From positions 2,402,501 to 2,466,500 of the forward strand of contig NZ_CP016634.1 of the NCBI RefSeq assembly GCF_002741075.1: a stretch of 64,000 nucleotides of DNA, read 5' to 3'. Position 1 is the stretch's first letter. Each line of letters opens with the position of its first letter. A program made the translations under genes and the position numbers. The DNA comes from Pseudomonas putida (lineage in GTDB: Bacteria > Pseudomonadota > Gammaproteobacteria > Pseudomonadales > Pseudomonadaceae). The notes below the pieces were generated by a model. The model did no database searches, had not been told where the DNA came from, and saw only the letters and a program-made list of their open reading frames with translations. Positions 36,446 to 46,152 of this stretch are shown piece by piece.

Positions 36446-37942
36446 TCAGCCCCGCATGCCCAGCGCATCAAGGGCCTGGGACAGCTCGCGCACCCGCTGC
36501 GCGGCCTGCTCGACGGGCGTGGCGGCAAAGCCCAGCAGCAGCCCCGGCGGTAGGTAGCGCTGCAGGCAGTAGTCGTTCAGCGCATAGGTATAGACCTGAT
36601 GATTGCCCAGCCCGCGGGCCAGGGCATCATCGTCCACACCCTCGGGCAGCCAGCCGATCAGGTGCAGCCCCGCTTCCACTGGCGCCACTGAAAGAAACCC
36701 GCCCAACTGGCGTTGCAGTGCCTCCACCAGGCTGGCCTGGCGCTCCTGGTAGAGCGCGCGCATATGGCGGATGTGCCCGAGGAAGTGGCCGTCGAACATG
36801 AAGTCGGCCGTGGTCGCCTGGTGCAACGTGGAGGGGCTGCGGTCCATCACCGCGCGGATCGCGCAGAACGGCTCCACAAGCGCTTCGGGCAGGATCACAT
36901 AGCCCAGCCGCAACGACGGATAGAGTACCTTGCTGAAGGTGCCGACGTAGATCACCCGCTGCCATGGATCCATCGCATGCAGCGCCGGCAGCGACCGGCC
37001 CACGTAGCGGAATTCGCTGTCGCAGTCATCCTCGACGATCCAGCCCTGGCTGCGCGCGGCCCAGTCGATCAGTTCCTGGCGTCGTGGGTAGCTCATGGTG
37101 GTGCCCAAGGGGTGCTGGCGCGAAGGCGTGGTGAAGACCAGGCGCGCTTCAGGGCACTCACGTATCCCTTGCTGCACGTCCAGCCCCTGCTCGTCGATCC
37201 GCAGGGGCACGAGCTGGCAGCCCAATGCCTGGAAGGCGATGCGCGCGGCAATGTGCCCGGGGTCTTCCATCCACACCCGGTCACCTGGGTTGAGTAGCAG
37301 CATGCCCAACAGGTTGAAGGCTTGCTGGGCGCCGGAGGTGATCACCACCTGCTCCACGCTGCACTCGATGCCACGCGCATCGAACACGTATTCGACAATG
37401 GCCTCGCGCAGGCGCTGCAGGCCTTTGAGTTCGCCATAGGCCAATTGGGCTTTGTCGGGTTTGCGCAAGTGGCGGTTCATCAGGCGCTTCCACACCGGCA
37501 TGGGAAACGCATCGTAGGCTGGGTGGCTGGGCAGCAAGGACACCTGACGCTGCGGGTCCCAGGCACTGTAGGAAATCCCGCTGAAGTGCTCGCTGCGCAG
37601 CGAATGCACGGCCTGGCTCAGGCTCGACAGGCGTGGCGGCTTGGTGGGCAGGTCGGACTGGGCCACCCTGCCCTGCCATTCGTTGCCCACGTAGGTGCCG
37701 GCCCCAGTGCGCGAGGCGAGAAAGCCCTCGGCGGTGAGCAGGTCGAAGGCGTTGAGCAGCGTGATCCGCGACAGCGACAGTTCCTTGCACAGGGTGCGGG
37801 TAGAAGGCAGGCGCGTGCCGCCGGGCAAGCGGCCGCTGAGGATCTGCTTGCGCAGTTGCAGGTAGAGTTGGCGGTAGAGCGGAACCGAGCTGCCGCGATC
37901 GAGCTCGACGCCGCTGAGCAGCACGCCACCGGGGGTTTTCAT
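36446..37942 (-). CDS. MocR-type PLP-dependent transcriptional regulator
   Basis: The 498-residue protein joins an N-terminal GntR winged helix (SSVPLYRQLYLQLRKQILSGRLPGGTRLPSTRTLCKELSLSRITLLNAFDLLTAEGFL) to a fold-type I aminotransferase-like domain. The PLP-binding lysine is expected in YVGTFSKVLYPSLRLGY. MocR proteins sense amino compounds or vitamin B6. It precedes the isomerase and MFS genes on the same strand and lies downstream of the BetA-like gene, so it could control either side. Confidence 0.9.
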   Translation of the reverse strand: MKTPGGVLLSGVELDRGSSVPLYRQLYLQLRKQILSGRLPGGTRLPSTRTLCKELSLSRITLLNAFDLLTAEGFLASRTGAGTYVGNEWQGRVAQSDLPTKPPRLSSLSQAVHSLRSEHFSGISYSAWDPQRQVSLLPSHPAYDAFPMPVWKRLMNRHLRKPDKAQLAYGELKGLQRLREAIVEYVFDARGIECSVEQVVITSGAQQAFNLLGMLLLNPGDRVWMEDPGHIAARIAFQALGCQLVPLRIDEQGLDVQQGIRECPEARLVFTTPSRQHPLGTTMSYPRRQELIDWAARSQGWIVEDDCDSEFRYVGRSLPALHAMDPWQRVIYVGTFSKVLYPSLRLGYVILPEALVEPFCAIRAVMDRSPSTLHQATTADFMFDGHFLGHIRHMRALYQERQASLVEALQRQLGGFLSVAPVEAGLHLIGWLPEGVDDDALARGLGNHQVYTYALNDYCLQRYLPPGLLLGFAATPVEQAAQRVRELSQALDALGMRG

Positions 37943-38038
37943 GAAGTTCATGTCCTGAGGGCCAGAGGGCTATTGTGCGCTGGCTCTCGCCTTCCATGAA
38001 ACGCTTTCACCCTCGAATGCGAGAGTGAATTCACCGAC

Positions 38039-38066
38039 GCTTTCGCGGATAAACCCGTTCCTACAA
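38039..38066. repeat. Degenerate REP element
   Basis: GCTTTCGCGGATAAACCCGTTCCTACAA carries a diverged P. putida REP core between the MocR gene and the BetA-like gene. It may mark the end of the upstream transcript. Confidence 0.6.
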
Positions 38067-38081
38067 CGATCGAGGCGCTGC

Positions 38082-39767
38082 TCAGGCCCGCACTTTGCGC
38101 ACGGGCTCGGCGCTGCGTTGTTGCTCTTCCCAGCCTTCCACCAGTCCGACCGGCACATCGGCAGGCGCGAGCGGCTGGCGGCCGCGTACCAGGTCCGAGG
38201 CACGCTCGGCGAGCATGATGGTCGGCGCGTTGAGGTTACCGTTGGGCTCGCTCGGGAACACCGAGGAGTCGATCACCCGCAGGCCTTGCAGGCCACGCAC
38301 GCGCAGCTCGGAGTCGACCACCGCCATGTCGTCCTCACCCATCCGGCAGGAGCCGCAGGGGTGCATGGTGCTTTCCATGTTGGCGCGTACGAAGGCGTCG
38401 ATCTGCTCATCGGTCTGCACATGAGGGCCGGGCGCCAGTTCCTCGCCACGGAAGCGGTCCATGGCCGGCTGGGCGATGATCTCCCGGGTCAGGCGCACGC
38501 AACGTCGGAAGCCTTCCTTGTCCTCCTCGCTTTCCAGGTAGTTGAAGCGGATCTCCGGGTGCTGGTACGGGTCGGCCGACAGCGCCCGCACATGACCACG
38601 ACTCTTGGGCTTGTTCGGGCCGGTAAGCACCATGAAACCATGGCCCTTGAACGGTTTGTCGCCGTCATAACGCATGGCGGCCGGCAGGAAGTGGAACTGA
38701 ATGTCCGGCCAGCGCAGGCCCTTGGCCGAGCGGATGAAGCCCCCGGCCTCGAAGTGGTTGCTCGCCCCCAGGCCATCCTTGAACAGCAGCCAGCGCAGGC
38801 CGATCATCGCCTTGCCCAGCAGGTTCATCTTGCCGTTGAGGGTCACCGGCTCCTTGCAGGCGTACTGGATGTAGATTTCCGAGTGATCCTGCAGGTTCTC
38901 GCCCACGCCCGGCAGGTCGTGACGCACTTCGATGCCAGCCTTCTTCAGCACCTCCTGCGGGCCAATCCCCGAGCGCTGCAACAGGTGCGGCGAGCCGATC
39001 GGGCCGGAGGACACCAGCACTTCGCGGTTGCAGTAGACCTTATGGGTCTTGCCGCCCTCGTCGTATTCGACCCCCACCGCGCGCTTGCCGTCGAGCAGGA
39101 TGCGCCGGGTCATGGCGTGGGTGACGACGGTCAGGTTCGGGCGAGTCATGGCCGGGCGCAGGTAGGCATTGGCGGTGGACCAACGCACGCCATCCTTGAC
39201 GGTCATGTGCATGGCGCCGAAGCCTTCCTGCATGTAGCCGTTGCAGTCGTCGGTCTTGATGTAGCCAGCCTCGGCGCCGGCCTCCACCCAGGCGCCGTAC
39301 AGCGGGTTCTGCATGTTGTTGCCGTTGTTGGTGGCCAGCGGACCGCTTGCGCCGCGGTAGTCGTCACCGCCGAACTTGAAGGTCTCGGCGCGCTTGAAGT
39401 ACGGCAGGCAGTTGCGATAGCTCCAGTTCTTCGCACCCAGGCTTTCCCACTCGTCGAAGTCGTGGGCATGGCCGCGGATGTAGACCAGGCCGTTGATCGA
39501 GGACGAGCCGCCCAACACCTTGCCCCGCGGGCAGTGCAGGCGCCGGCCATCGAGATGGGGTTCGGCGACGGTCTCGTAGCGCCAGTTGTATTTCTTGGTG
39601 TTCATCGGCAGCGAGAAGGCGCTGGGCATCTGGATCAGCACGCTGCGGTCGCTGCCGCCGAATTCCAGGACCAACACCGAGGTGCCGGCGTCTTCGGTCA
39701 GGCGGTTGGCCAGGACGCAGCCGGCAGAGCCTGCGCCGATGATGATGTAGTCATATCGCTTGTTCAT
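38082..39767 (-). CDS. GMC oxidoreductase, choline-dehydrogenase-like
   Basis: The 561-residue flavoprotein oxidises an alcohol to an aldehyde. The FAD Rossmann motif is [36 protein letters not shown] is the GMC signature; the catalytic His lies in [10 protein letters not shown], with [15 protein letters not shown] following. It is very similar to BetA but is not near betI/betB, so its alcohol need not be choline. It overlaps the NCS1 permease stop (ATGA) and shares its operon with an aldehyde dehydrogenase and a ureohydrolase. Confidence 0.9.
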   Translation of the reverse strand: MNKRYDYIIIGAGSAGCVLANRLTEDAGTSVLVLEFGGSDRSVLIQMPSAFSLPMNTKKYNWRYETVAEPHLDGRRLHCPRGKVLGGSSSINGLVYIRGHAHDFDEWESLGAKNWSYRNCLPYFKRAETFKFGGDDYRGASGPLATNNGNNMQNPLYGAWVEAGAEAGYIKTDDCNGYMQEGFGAMHMTVKDGVRWSTANAYLRPAMTRPNLTVVTHAMTRRILLDGKRAVGVEYDEGGKTHKVYCNREVLVSSGPIGSPHLLQRSGIGPQEVLKKAGIEVRHDLPGVGENLQDHSEIYIQYACKEPVTLNGKMNLLGKAMIGLRWLLFKDGLGASNHFEAGGFIRSAKGLRWPDIQFHFLPAAMRYDGDKPFKGHGFMVLTGPNKPKSRGHVRALSADPYQHPEIRFNYLESEEDKEGFRRCVRLTREIIAQPAMDRFRGEELAPGPHVQTDEQIDAFVRANMESTMHPCGSCRMGEDDMAVVDSELRVRGLQGLRVIDSSVFPSEPNGNLNAPTIMLAERASDLVRGRQPLAPADVPVGLVEGWEEQQRSAEPVRKVRA

Positions 39768-41242
39768 TTGCTGTAACCCTTTGCTCCGAGGCCTGCTGCC
39801 TCGATGTTGCGTTCATTGCCCTTTGGGTAGCCGCCCCAGCCCAGGCGACTGGCCAGTGCGCGGGTCAGCCCGTAATGCACCAGCCCAGCCAGCAGGCAGG
39901 ACGGCAGCGAAGCGGTGGCGAAGGTGAAGAAGGAGGTGTGGGCCAGGGTCTGCGGGTTGAACACCACCACGTAGATCGCGAAGCCTGCCACCAGCGCCAC
40001 CAGCGCGACGGGGTTGAAGCCGCCGCAGAAGCGCAGTGGCGATGTGTCTTGCGCGGCATAGAGCTGGCGCAGGTTCACCCGCTTACGGCGCAGGAAGAAG
40101 TAATCGGCGATGCCGATCCCAGCCAGGGCGCTGTTCAGTGCCGAAGTCCACACCAGGAAGATGAAGAAGCCGTCGTAGATGCCCGGGAAGAACAGCACGA
40201 TGGCCACCGGAATCACGCAGAACAGCCCCACCAGCACACCCCAGCGCACGCTGCGCAAGCGCTCCCCGGTCACTTGCCGCAAACCGATGACTGCGGTGTA
40301 GAGGATGTTGACCATGCCGGTCAGGTTGGCCAGTGCCAGAAAGCCCAACGCCACCACGCCGAAGGCCATGCCACCGGCCAAGCGCATCCAGGCGGTCGGG
40401 TCGCTGCTGCCCAAGGTCGATGCGGCGAACAGGCTGACGGTCTCGCCCAGGGAGGCGGCACCGAAGATCCCCACCAGGTTCGGCCAGAAGGCCGTGCGCT
40501 GGTTGCTGCACAGGCGCGACAGGTTGCCGATGTAGGGCCACCAGGAGAACCCGGCCGCGATGTTGATCTCCACGGCGATCATGAAGTTGATGCGCGAATC
40601 GGCGAACGGCGGTTGCAAGGCTGGCATGGCCAGCAGTTGGTCCAGGCTGTGGCTGCGGGAGATGAAGTACATCAGCGCCAGCATGATCAGGATCAGGCTG
40701 GGTGCGATGATCGCGCTCAGCAAGCGGATCATGTCCGGCCCGCGCATGGCCACCAGCGCCGCCAGAACGATGGCCAGCAAGGCACCGCCGGTCACCAGCC
40801 AGCCGTCGCCATCGGGCGGGACTTGCTGCACCAGGGTTTCCAGGTTGTCCAGCGCTCGCCCGCACATCAGCCCCAGCACCGCCAGCCAGCCCATGGTGAG
40901 CACCACCACCGACAGGATGTAGACCAGGCGGCTGCCATTGAGGCCGAACATGCTGCGCAGGAAGGTGAACTGCTCCACCCCATACTTGCCGCACGGCACA
41001 CAGGTGGAGAACGCTGCGAGGATCACCCCCACGATGTTGCCGATGACAATGGCGCAAATCCCTTGCTTGGGGCCGACGAACAGCGCCGTGGCGCCGCCGA
41101 TCAGAAACACCCAGGTAGCCACCGCGAGTGCGGAGTTGGCGTAGGCATAACCCCAGAAACCCCAGACCCGCTCGCTGGGCAACAAGGGGGTGTCGCCGCG
41201 CTCGGCGGCCAGTCGGAACTCCTGCTCTCTGGACGGGCTCAT
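39764..41242 (-). CDS. NCS1-family permease (cytosine permease-like)
   Basis: The 492-residue inner-membrane transporter has about 12 hydrophobic segments and the NCS1 start pattern [33 protein letters not shown]1 members import nucleobases, allantoin, hydantoins, thiamine precursors and related compounds. It overlaps the small membrane protein stop upstream and the GMC oxidase start downstream, both as ATGA, so translation is tightly coupled. In this cluster it probably brings in a guanidino or amino-alcohol compound. Confidence 0.88.
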   Translation of the reverse strand: MSPSREQEFRLAAERGDTPLLPSERVWGFWGYAYANSALAVATWVFLIGGATALFVGPKQGICAIVIGNIVGVILAAFSTCVPCGKYGVEQFTFLRSMFGLNGSRLVYILSVVVLTMGWLAVLGLMCGRALDNLETLVQQVPPDGDGWLVTGGALLAIVLAALVAMRGPDMIRLLSAIIAPSLILIMLALMYFISRSHSLDQLLAMPALQPPFADSRINFMIAVEINIAAGFSWWPYIGNLSRLCSNQRTAFWPNLVGIFGAASLGETVSLFAASTLGSSDPTAWMRLAGGMAFGVVALGFLALANLTGMVNILYTAVIGLRQVTGERLRSVRWGVLVGLFCVIPVAIVLFFPGIYDGFFIFLVWTSALNSALAGIGIADYFFLRRKRVNLRQLYAAQDTSPLRFCGGFNPVALVALVAGFAIYVVVFNPQTLAHTSFFTFATASLPSCLLAGLVHYGLTRALASRLGWGGYPKGNERNIEAAGLGAKGYSK

Positions 41243-41418
41243 GCCTGGCCCCCCCACAGATAGAAGCCCACCATCACGACCAGGGCGAACACCGCCAGCG
41301 CCAGGTAGTCACCGACGCCCATCGCACCTGGCCAATCCGTCCGTCCTTCCAGTTCCTCATAGGCGCACAGGCGCCTTTCCAGATCTTGTGCTCGCTCTAC
41401 ATCTGCTTGGCTGTTCAT
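41239..41418 (-). CDS. Small single-pass membrane protein coupled to the NCS1 permease
   Basis: I chose ATG 41418 (59 residues) because GAGG lies eight bases upstream; earlier ATG codons at 41424 and 41427 are too close to it. The N-terminal half is polar (MNSQADVERAQDLERRLCAYEELEGRTDWPGAMG). The C-terminal half is one membrane helix ([23 protein letters not shown]). Its stop overlaps the permease start (ATGA). The layout suggests an accessory subunit of the permease. I know no named family. Confidence 0.65.
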   Translation of the reverse strand: MNSQADVERAQDLERRLCAYEELEGRTDWPGAMGVGDYLALAVFALVVMVGFYLWGGQA

Positions 41419-41514
41419 GGGCATCACCTCGATAGGTTCTTGTTCTTGAAATTCGATGCATCCGATAAATCAGCGCCGCCCGCCAACCTCAGCGGCGCTG
41501 GCCAGCCCTGGACC

Positions 41515-43023
41515 TCAGGGCAAGGTGATCCAGACCGCCTTGGTCTCCAGCAAGAACTCCAGTTGTTCGGCGCCCATGTCCTTGCCATAGCCCGACTGCT
41601 TATAGCCGCCGAAAGGCATGGACGGATCGAGGGTGCTGTGCGCGTTGACGTAGACGGTCCCTGCCCGCAGACGCGGAATCAGGCCGTGGACCCGGCCCAG
41701 GTCGTTGGAGTAGATGGCCGCGGCCAAGCCGAACTCCGAGTCGTTGGCCAATTCCACCGCCTGCTCCTGGGTGTCGAACGGTTGGGTCACCAGCACCGGG
41801 CCGAAGATCTCTTCACGCACGATGCGCATGTCATGGGTGCAGTTGGCGAAGATCGTCGGCTGCACGAAGAAGCCCGGGCCTTGGACCGGTTCGCCGCCGT
41901 AATACACCTGCGCGCCTTCGCTCTTGCCGAGAGCGATGTACTCCAGCACCCGCTGCTGTTGCTGACGCGACACCATGGGGCTGATGAAGCAATCCGGGTC
42001 CAGGCCGGGGGCGATCTTGAGCGTTGCGGTGTAGCGCGCCAGCGCCTCCAGGAAGGCCGGGTAGATGCTGCGCTCGATGTAGGCGCGGGTCCCGGCGTCG
42101 CACACTTGGCCTGAGTTGAAGAATACGCCGTTGGCCACCGCCTGGGCGGCGGCTTCTACATCGGCATCGGCGAACACGATCACCGGCGACTTGCCACCGA
42201 GTTCCAGGGTCAGGCGCTTCATCTGGTCCATCGAGGCCTTGCCCACTGTGCAGCCGACCGGGGTGGAGCCGGTGAAGCTCAGCTTGTCGATGCCTGGGTG
42301 ACTGGACATGGCGTTACCCACCACGCTACCACGGCCGGTGACGATGTTCACCACGCCGTCGGGCAGCCCGGCCTCCTGCACCAGCTCGGCGAAACGCAGG
42401 GCCGAAAGCGAGGTGAGCTCAGCCGGCTTGACCACCACGGTGCAGCCAACGGCCAAGGCTGCGCCCAGCTTCCAGGCCATGGTCTGCAGCGGGAAGTTCC
42501 ACGGCACGATCACCCCGACCACACCCACCGCTTCCTTGCGGGTGTACGCCAGGTAGTTGCCCGGCAGCGAGGGCTCGACGGTGCGCCCGTGGATCTTGCT
42601 GGCCCAGCCGGCGAAATAGCGGAAGGTGTCGATGGTGCCCTGGATGTCCACGGCACGCGCCTGGTCGACCGACTTGCCCATGTCGATGGACTCGATCTGC
42701 GCCAGTTCCTCGCCATTGGCCTCGATCAGATCGGCCAGGCGGTGCAGCACGCGCTCACGCTCCAACGGCTTGAGCTGGCTCCAAGGGCCGCCGTCGAACT
42801 GCGCACGCGCAGCCTTGACGGCGCGATCCAGGTCCTCGGCGGTACCCATGGGGATGCGGGTGAGCACCGCTTCGGTCGAGGGTTCGATCACTTCAGCGGT
42901 GGCGCCATCGCTGGCCTGCACCCAGGCGCCGCCAATGAACATATGCTGCTGCTTGGAGAGAAAGCGCTGGGTCGCCTCGGAAACACCGAAGGTCTGCAGG
43001 TAGTTCTTTACCTTGTTGTCCAC
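41515..43023 (-). CDS. Aldehyde dehydrogenase
   Basis: The 502-residue NAD(P)-dependent enzyme oxidises an aldehyde to an acid. Catalytic residues are N176 (PWNFPLQ), E274 (LTLELGGKSP) and C308 (NSGQVCDAG). Length is typical of betaine-aldehyde or aminobutyraldehyde dehydrogenases. It follows the ureohydrolase by 15 bases and is followed by the membrane-protein gene after a 96-base gap. With the GMC oxidase it would convert an alcohol to an acid. Substrate unknown. Confidence 0.93.
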   Translation of the reverse strand: MDNKVKNYLQTFGVSEATQRFLSKQQHMFIGGAWVQASDGATAEVIEPSTEAVLTRIPMGTAEDLDRAVKAARAQFDGGPWSQLKPLERERVLHRLADLIEANGEELAQIESIDMGKSVDQARAVDIQGTIDTFRYFAGWASKIHGRTVEPSLPGNYLAYTRKEAVGVVGVIVPWNFPLQTMAWKLGAALAVGCTVVVKPAELTSLSALRFAELVQEAGLPDGVVNIVTGRGSVVGNAMSSHPGIDKLSFTGSTPVGCTVGKASMDQMKRLTLELGGKSPVIVFADADVEAAAQAVANGVFFNSGQVCDAGTRAYIERSIYPAFLEALARYTATLKIAPGLDPDCFISPMVSRQQQQRVLEYIALGKSEGAQVYYGGEPVQGPGFFVQPTIFANCTHDMRIVREEIFGPVLVTQPFDTQEQAVELANDSEFGLAAAIYSNDLGRVHGLIPRLRAGTVYVNAHSTLDPSMPFGGYKQSGYGKDMGAEQLEFLLETKAVWITLP

Positions 43024-43038
43024 GTTGGAAACTCCGGA

Positions 43039-44010
43039 TCAGCGAGCTTTGGCGCGCGCGTGGAAGATGAAGCCGATGCTGTTCATCAGCAGTTGCGCGG
43101 CGAGGATGGACGTCACGCCAGCGGGGTCATAGGCCGGAGCCACTTCCACCAGGTCCATGCCGACGATGCGGCCGTTGCTGCGCTTGGCCAGCGCCTGGAT
43201 GATCTCCAGCACTTCGTAGTACTGGAAGCCGCCATGGCTCGGGGTGCCGGTGCCCGGGGCGATGGACGGGTCGAAGCCGTCGATGTCGATGGTGATGTAG
43301 TAGTCGATGTCCTGGGGGATCTTCGCCAGCACGCCTTCGACACCCAGGCGGCGCACGTCGCGCACCGAGAGAATGTTCGAGCCGGCATCGCGGGCAGCGT
43401 CGTAGTCGTCGCGGTTGGAGGAGGACACGTTGCGGATGCCCATCTGGGTCATGCCGGTGATGTTCGACAGCTCCGAAGCGCGGCGCAGGGGGTTGCCGTG
43501 GCCATAGCGCACGCCGTGGCGCTCGTCGACGAAGTCAAGGTGGGCGTCGAAGTGGATGATGTGGATCGGATCGCGCCCTTCGAAGGCCTTGATGACCGGC
43601 GCATGGATCGAGTGGTCACCGCCCAGTACCACCGGCATAGCGCCGCTGGCGAGGATCTGGCGCACGGCCGATTCGATGTTGGCGTTGCTGGTGGCCATGT
43701 CGGTGTGCACGATGTCGGCGTCGCCCACATCGACCATGCGCACCTGGTCTTCGGTCAGGTAGGTGGCGTCATCTTCGTGGTCATAGGCGCCGGAGTGGCC
43801 GAAGGAGAACAGCGTGGATGCCTCGCGGATGCCGCGCGGTCCGAAGCGTGCGCCGGAACGCCATTGGGTGCCCATGTCGTTGGGCGCACCGAGGATCGCC
43901 ACATCGGCGTCGATGGCGTTCCAGTCGGTGCAGATGGGCGACTTGGCGAACGTGCAATGCCCTACGAAGGGCAGGTTCAGACGGCCGGATTCATAACCAT
44001 GCTTTGCCAT
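43039..44010 (-). CDS. Ureohydrolase (agmatinase / guanidino-acid hydrolase family)
   Basis: GGAGAA upstream supports ATG 44010 (323 residues). The binuclear manganese motifs are intact: GGDHS (H133), DAHLD (D155, H157, D159) and DIDGFDPSIAPGTGTP (D242, D244). The enzyme removes urea from a guanidino compound. Family members act on agmatine, guanidinobutyrate or guanidinopropionate; the sequence does not say which. As first gene of the operon, next to a divergent LysR gene, it probably defines the substrate class. Confidence 0.9.
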   Translation of the reverse strand: MAKHGYESGRLNLPFVGHCTFAKSPICTDWNAIDADVAILGAPNDMGTQWRSGARFGPRGIREASTLFSFGHSGAYDHEDDATYLTEDQVRMVDVGDADIVHTDMATSNANIESAVRQILASGAMPVVLGGDHSIHAPVIKAFEGRDPIHIIHFDAHLDFVDERHGVRYGHGNPLRRASELSNITGMTQMGIRNVSSSNRDDYDAARDAGSNILSVRDVRRLGVEGVLAKIPQDIDYYITIDIDGFDPSIAPGTGTPSHGGFQYYEVLEIIQALAKRSNGRIVGMDLVEVAPAYDPAGVTSILAAQLLMNSIGFIFHARAKAR

Positions 44011-44115
44011 GTTCGAGCTTCTCCAATTTCTTGTTCTGGTCAGGAGACGGGGCGACTGTGCGACACCGTTGAAACCACTATGGGCCCGGCCAGGCCCTGG
44101 AAAAATGCGCAAGTC

Positions 44116-44170
44116 CAGATGCATACATCGGCTACGCCGAAGTATCTGGCGCGGCCGATGTCTGCATCTG
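44116..44170. promoter_or_regulatory. 17-bp inverted repeat between the ureohydrolase and LysR genes
   Basis: CAGATGCATACATCGGC (44116-44132) and GCCGATGTCTGCATCTG (44154-44170) match at 16 of 17 positions around a 21-base centre. It lies about 105 bases from the ureohydrolase start and 140 from the LysR start. It is a strong candidate operator or structured leader. Confidence 0.75.
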
Positions 44171-44190
44171 CGCAAGCCGACGCTGCCGCA

Positions 44191-44208
44191 GGCGTTTTAC
44201 CAAACGCC
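44191..44208. promoter_or_regulatory. Perfect short palindrome in the same divergent region
   Basis: GGCGTTT-TACC-AAACGCC has seven-base arms. It lies 20 bases beyond the long inverted repeat and could be a second regulator site. Confidence 0.45.
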
Positions 44209-44312
44209 AGGATTGCGGTCGCTCTGCGTGCAGGGTTAGCTTTGGCAAAAACACATTCAGCCGAGCGTTCATATCAGCAGCCCGCGATGTGACCTCGGCC
44301 CGGGAGGCCGCG

Positions 44313-45227
44313 GTGATCCAGCTCCACGATGTCGATCTCAAGCTCCTCAGGGTGTTCGCCACCATCGTCAAGTGCGGCGGGTTTTCCGCGGCGCAGGCGG
44401 CGCTGAACACCGGCCAGTCCACCATCAGCGAACAGATGACGCACCTGGAGACCCGCCTGGGCGTCAAGCTCTGCCAGCGCGGGCGCAGCGGCTTTCGCCT
44501 CACCGAGCAGGGCGTGGCCATCCATGAAGCCACCTTGCGGCTTTTGAGCGCGGTGGAAAGCTTCTGCATGGACGCCGACGTGCTCAAGCAGCACATCAGC
44601 GGCCAGCTCAATTTGGGGATCATCGACTCCACGCTGACCGACCCCGACTCACCGCTGCCGCGCACCACACAGCGCTTCGTCTCCCGGGGCCACGATGCCC
44701 AGCTGAACATCTACATCGGCGCCCCGGCGGAGCTCGAAGAGCGGGTGCTGGACGGGCGCCTTCACCTGGCCATCGGGCACTTTCCCCTGCGGGTGCCGGG
44801 GCTGTCCTACCTGCCGCTGTACAACGAAGCCTTGGGGCTGTATTGCGGCCGTCGCCACCCGCTGTTCGCCAGCAAACCGGCCAACGGGCGCCTGCTCGAA
44901 GAGGTGCGCGCCTGCCGGATCGTGGTGCGCGGCTACATGCAGCAGTACGACCTGACGCAGTTGGGCATGAGCAAGGCCGACGCCACCGTGGAGAACATCG
45001 AGGCGGCGGCGATCCTGATCATTTCCGGGGCCTATATCGGGTTCTTGCCGGTGCATTTCGCCGAGCAGTGGGTCAAGACCGGCGAGATGCACCGACTAGG
45101 CGCCAATGCCCTGGACCTCACCTCCCCCTTCGACGTCATCACCCGACGCGGCGTGACCCCGCCGCCGATCCTGCAGGCGTTTCTGGAGGACCTGAACACG
45201 TGTATGTATCAGCCCGGGTTTGCGTGA
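44313..45227 (+). CDS. LysR-family regulator, divergent from the ureohydrolase operon
   Basis: GTG 44313 has GGGAGG five bases upstream (304 residues); an earlier GTG at 44289 is possible. The N-terminal HTH is typical (VDLKLLRVFATIVKCGGFSAAQAALNTGQSTISEQMTHLETRLGVKLCQRG), followed by an inducer-binding domain ending near CMYQPGFA. LysR regulators usually control the divergent operon, here the ureohydrolase cluster, with a small effector from its pathway. The region between holds a long inverted repeat. Confidence 0.88.
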   Translation: MIQLHDVDLKLLRVFATIVKCGGFSAAQAALNTGQSTISEQMTHLETRLGVKLCQRGRSGFRLTEQGVAIHEATLRLLSAVESFCMDADVLKQHISGQLNLGIIDSTLTDPDSPLPRTTQRFVSRGHDAQLNIYIGAPAELEERVLDGRLHLAIGHFPLRVPGLSYLPLYNEALGLYCGRRHPLFASKPANGRLLEEVRACRIVVRGYMQQYDLTQLGMSKADATVENIEAAAILIISGAYIGFLPVHFAEQWVKTGEMHRLGANALDLTSPFDVITRRGVTPPPILQAFLEDLNTCMYQPGFA

Positions 45228-45360
45228 ATACGAGTCGAGCAGTGGTTGGTTTTGAGGTTGTGAGTTTATCCATTTGACATGGCGACGCTCGTTCACCTTT
45301 CTGCCCTTACGGCGGTGCCTGGGCTGGCGTTATTTCATTCAGTGGTTTTTGTGGTGAACT

Positions 45361-45643
45361 TTTTGGCGCATTCGCGGGTAAACCCACAAGGATCGCGTCG
45401 CTCTTGGGGTTGTGTTGCGCCTGTCAGACCGGGCGCAAACGTTAGGACGACGCGATACCTGCGGGTTTACCCGCGAAGAGCGCACCACGGATTCAAAGCC
45501 AGACTGCATCCCCAGTGCGGGTACTCCCTGACTGAGCACAGACGCCAGGGCGACGCGATCCGTGTGGGAGCGGGTTTACCCGCGAAGAGCGCACCACGGG
45601 TTCAAAGCCAGACGGCATCCCAGTGCGGGTACTCCCTGATGCT
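45361..45643. repeat. REP cluster with duplicated rayt 3' end
   Basis: Three REP cores lie beside the 3' end of the transposase gene: 45370-45390, 45459-45478 and 45561-45585. A direct repeat of about 90 bases (45443-45532 and 45548-45639) covers a REP plus the last ~38 bases of the transposase coding region; copies differ by two substitutions and a one-base indel in the shared core. The first copy is outside any gene. This is a REPtron-style duplication. Confidence 0.85.
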
Positions 45644-46057
45644 GTTCACCAAGCCCGCCCGCAGCGGGTTGGCCACAATGTACCTGGCCACTGCCTTCAC
45701 CTCCTCCTCCCGACGCAGCGCCCGGTCTTGGTAGCCCGGTTGCCAAATCGGATGATCTTCAACACCTGACTGATGCAAGGTACGGCTTGAGCGCGACTTG
45801 AACCTGCACATCAAGGTGCCCAGCGTTGCAGCCTTCAGTTCGATCAACCAATGAAGATGATCCGGCATTACCACCCATGCCAACGATCGACAGGCCTGCT
45901 CCTGGTCCAACAGACGTAGATGGTGAATCACCAGGCGAGCAGGTCGAAGATTGCAAAACAACGGTTTGCGACGATGCGTGACAGTGGTCAACAGGTACAA
46001 CCTGCCAGGCGCCGAGTAGCGGCCACGGCGCAGCAGGTGGGATTTGGCGAGAGGCAT
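45602..46057 (-). CDS. REP-associated tyrosine transposase (RAYT)
   Basis: The 151-residue protein is a RAYT/TnpA_REP single-strand transposase of the Y1-HUH type, thought to spread REP hairpins. The HUH motif is VVMPDHLHWLIELK (H67, H69) and the nucleophile is Y126 in ARYIVANPLRAGLV. Size and both motifs look intact. REPs lie on both sides (45361-45590 and 46153-46205), as expected for its own substrates. Expression or activity cannot be judged from sequence. Confidence 0.92.
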   Translation of the reverse strand: MPLAKSHLLRRGRYSAPGRLYLLTTVTHRRKPLFCNLRPARLVIHHLRLLDQEQACRSLAWVVMPDHLHWLIELKAATLGTLMCRFKSRSSRTLHQSGVEDHPIWQPGYQDRALRREEEVKAVARYIVANPLRAGLVNSIREYPHWDAVWL

Positions 46058-46152
46058 TGGATCTTCCTTGAATCAGGTCTCGCCTTAAGCCTAGTGATTC
46101 GGTCGAACTGCCCAGGTGGGGAATGGTTTCTGGATATGCTTGTGTTGTCCTC

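Noticed and set aside
38082..39767. Calling the GMC oxidase betA
   Set aside because: Similarity is strong, but betI and betB are absent and the operon has a ureohydrolase, so I left the symbol empty.
44011..44312. Guanidine riboswitch before the ureohydrolase operon
   Set aside because: I looked for the conserved guanidine-I, -II and -III motifs and did not see them; the inverted repeat fits a protein site better.
45361..45643. CRISPR-like array in the repeated region
   Set aside because: The repeats are REP hairpins and a single duplication, without regular spacers.
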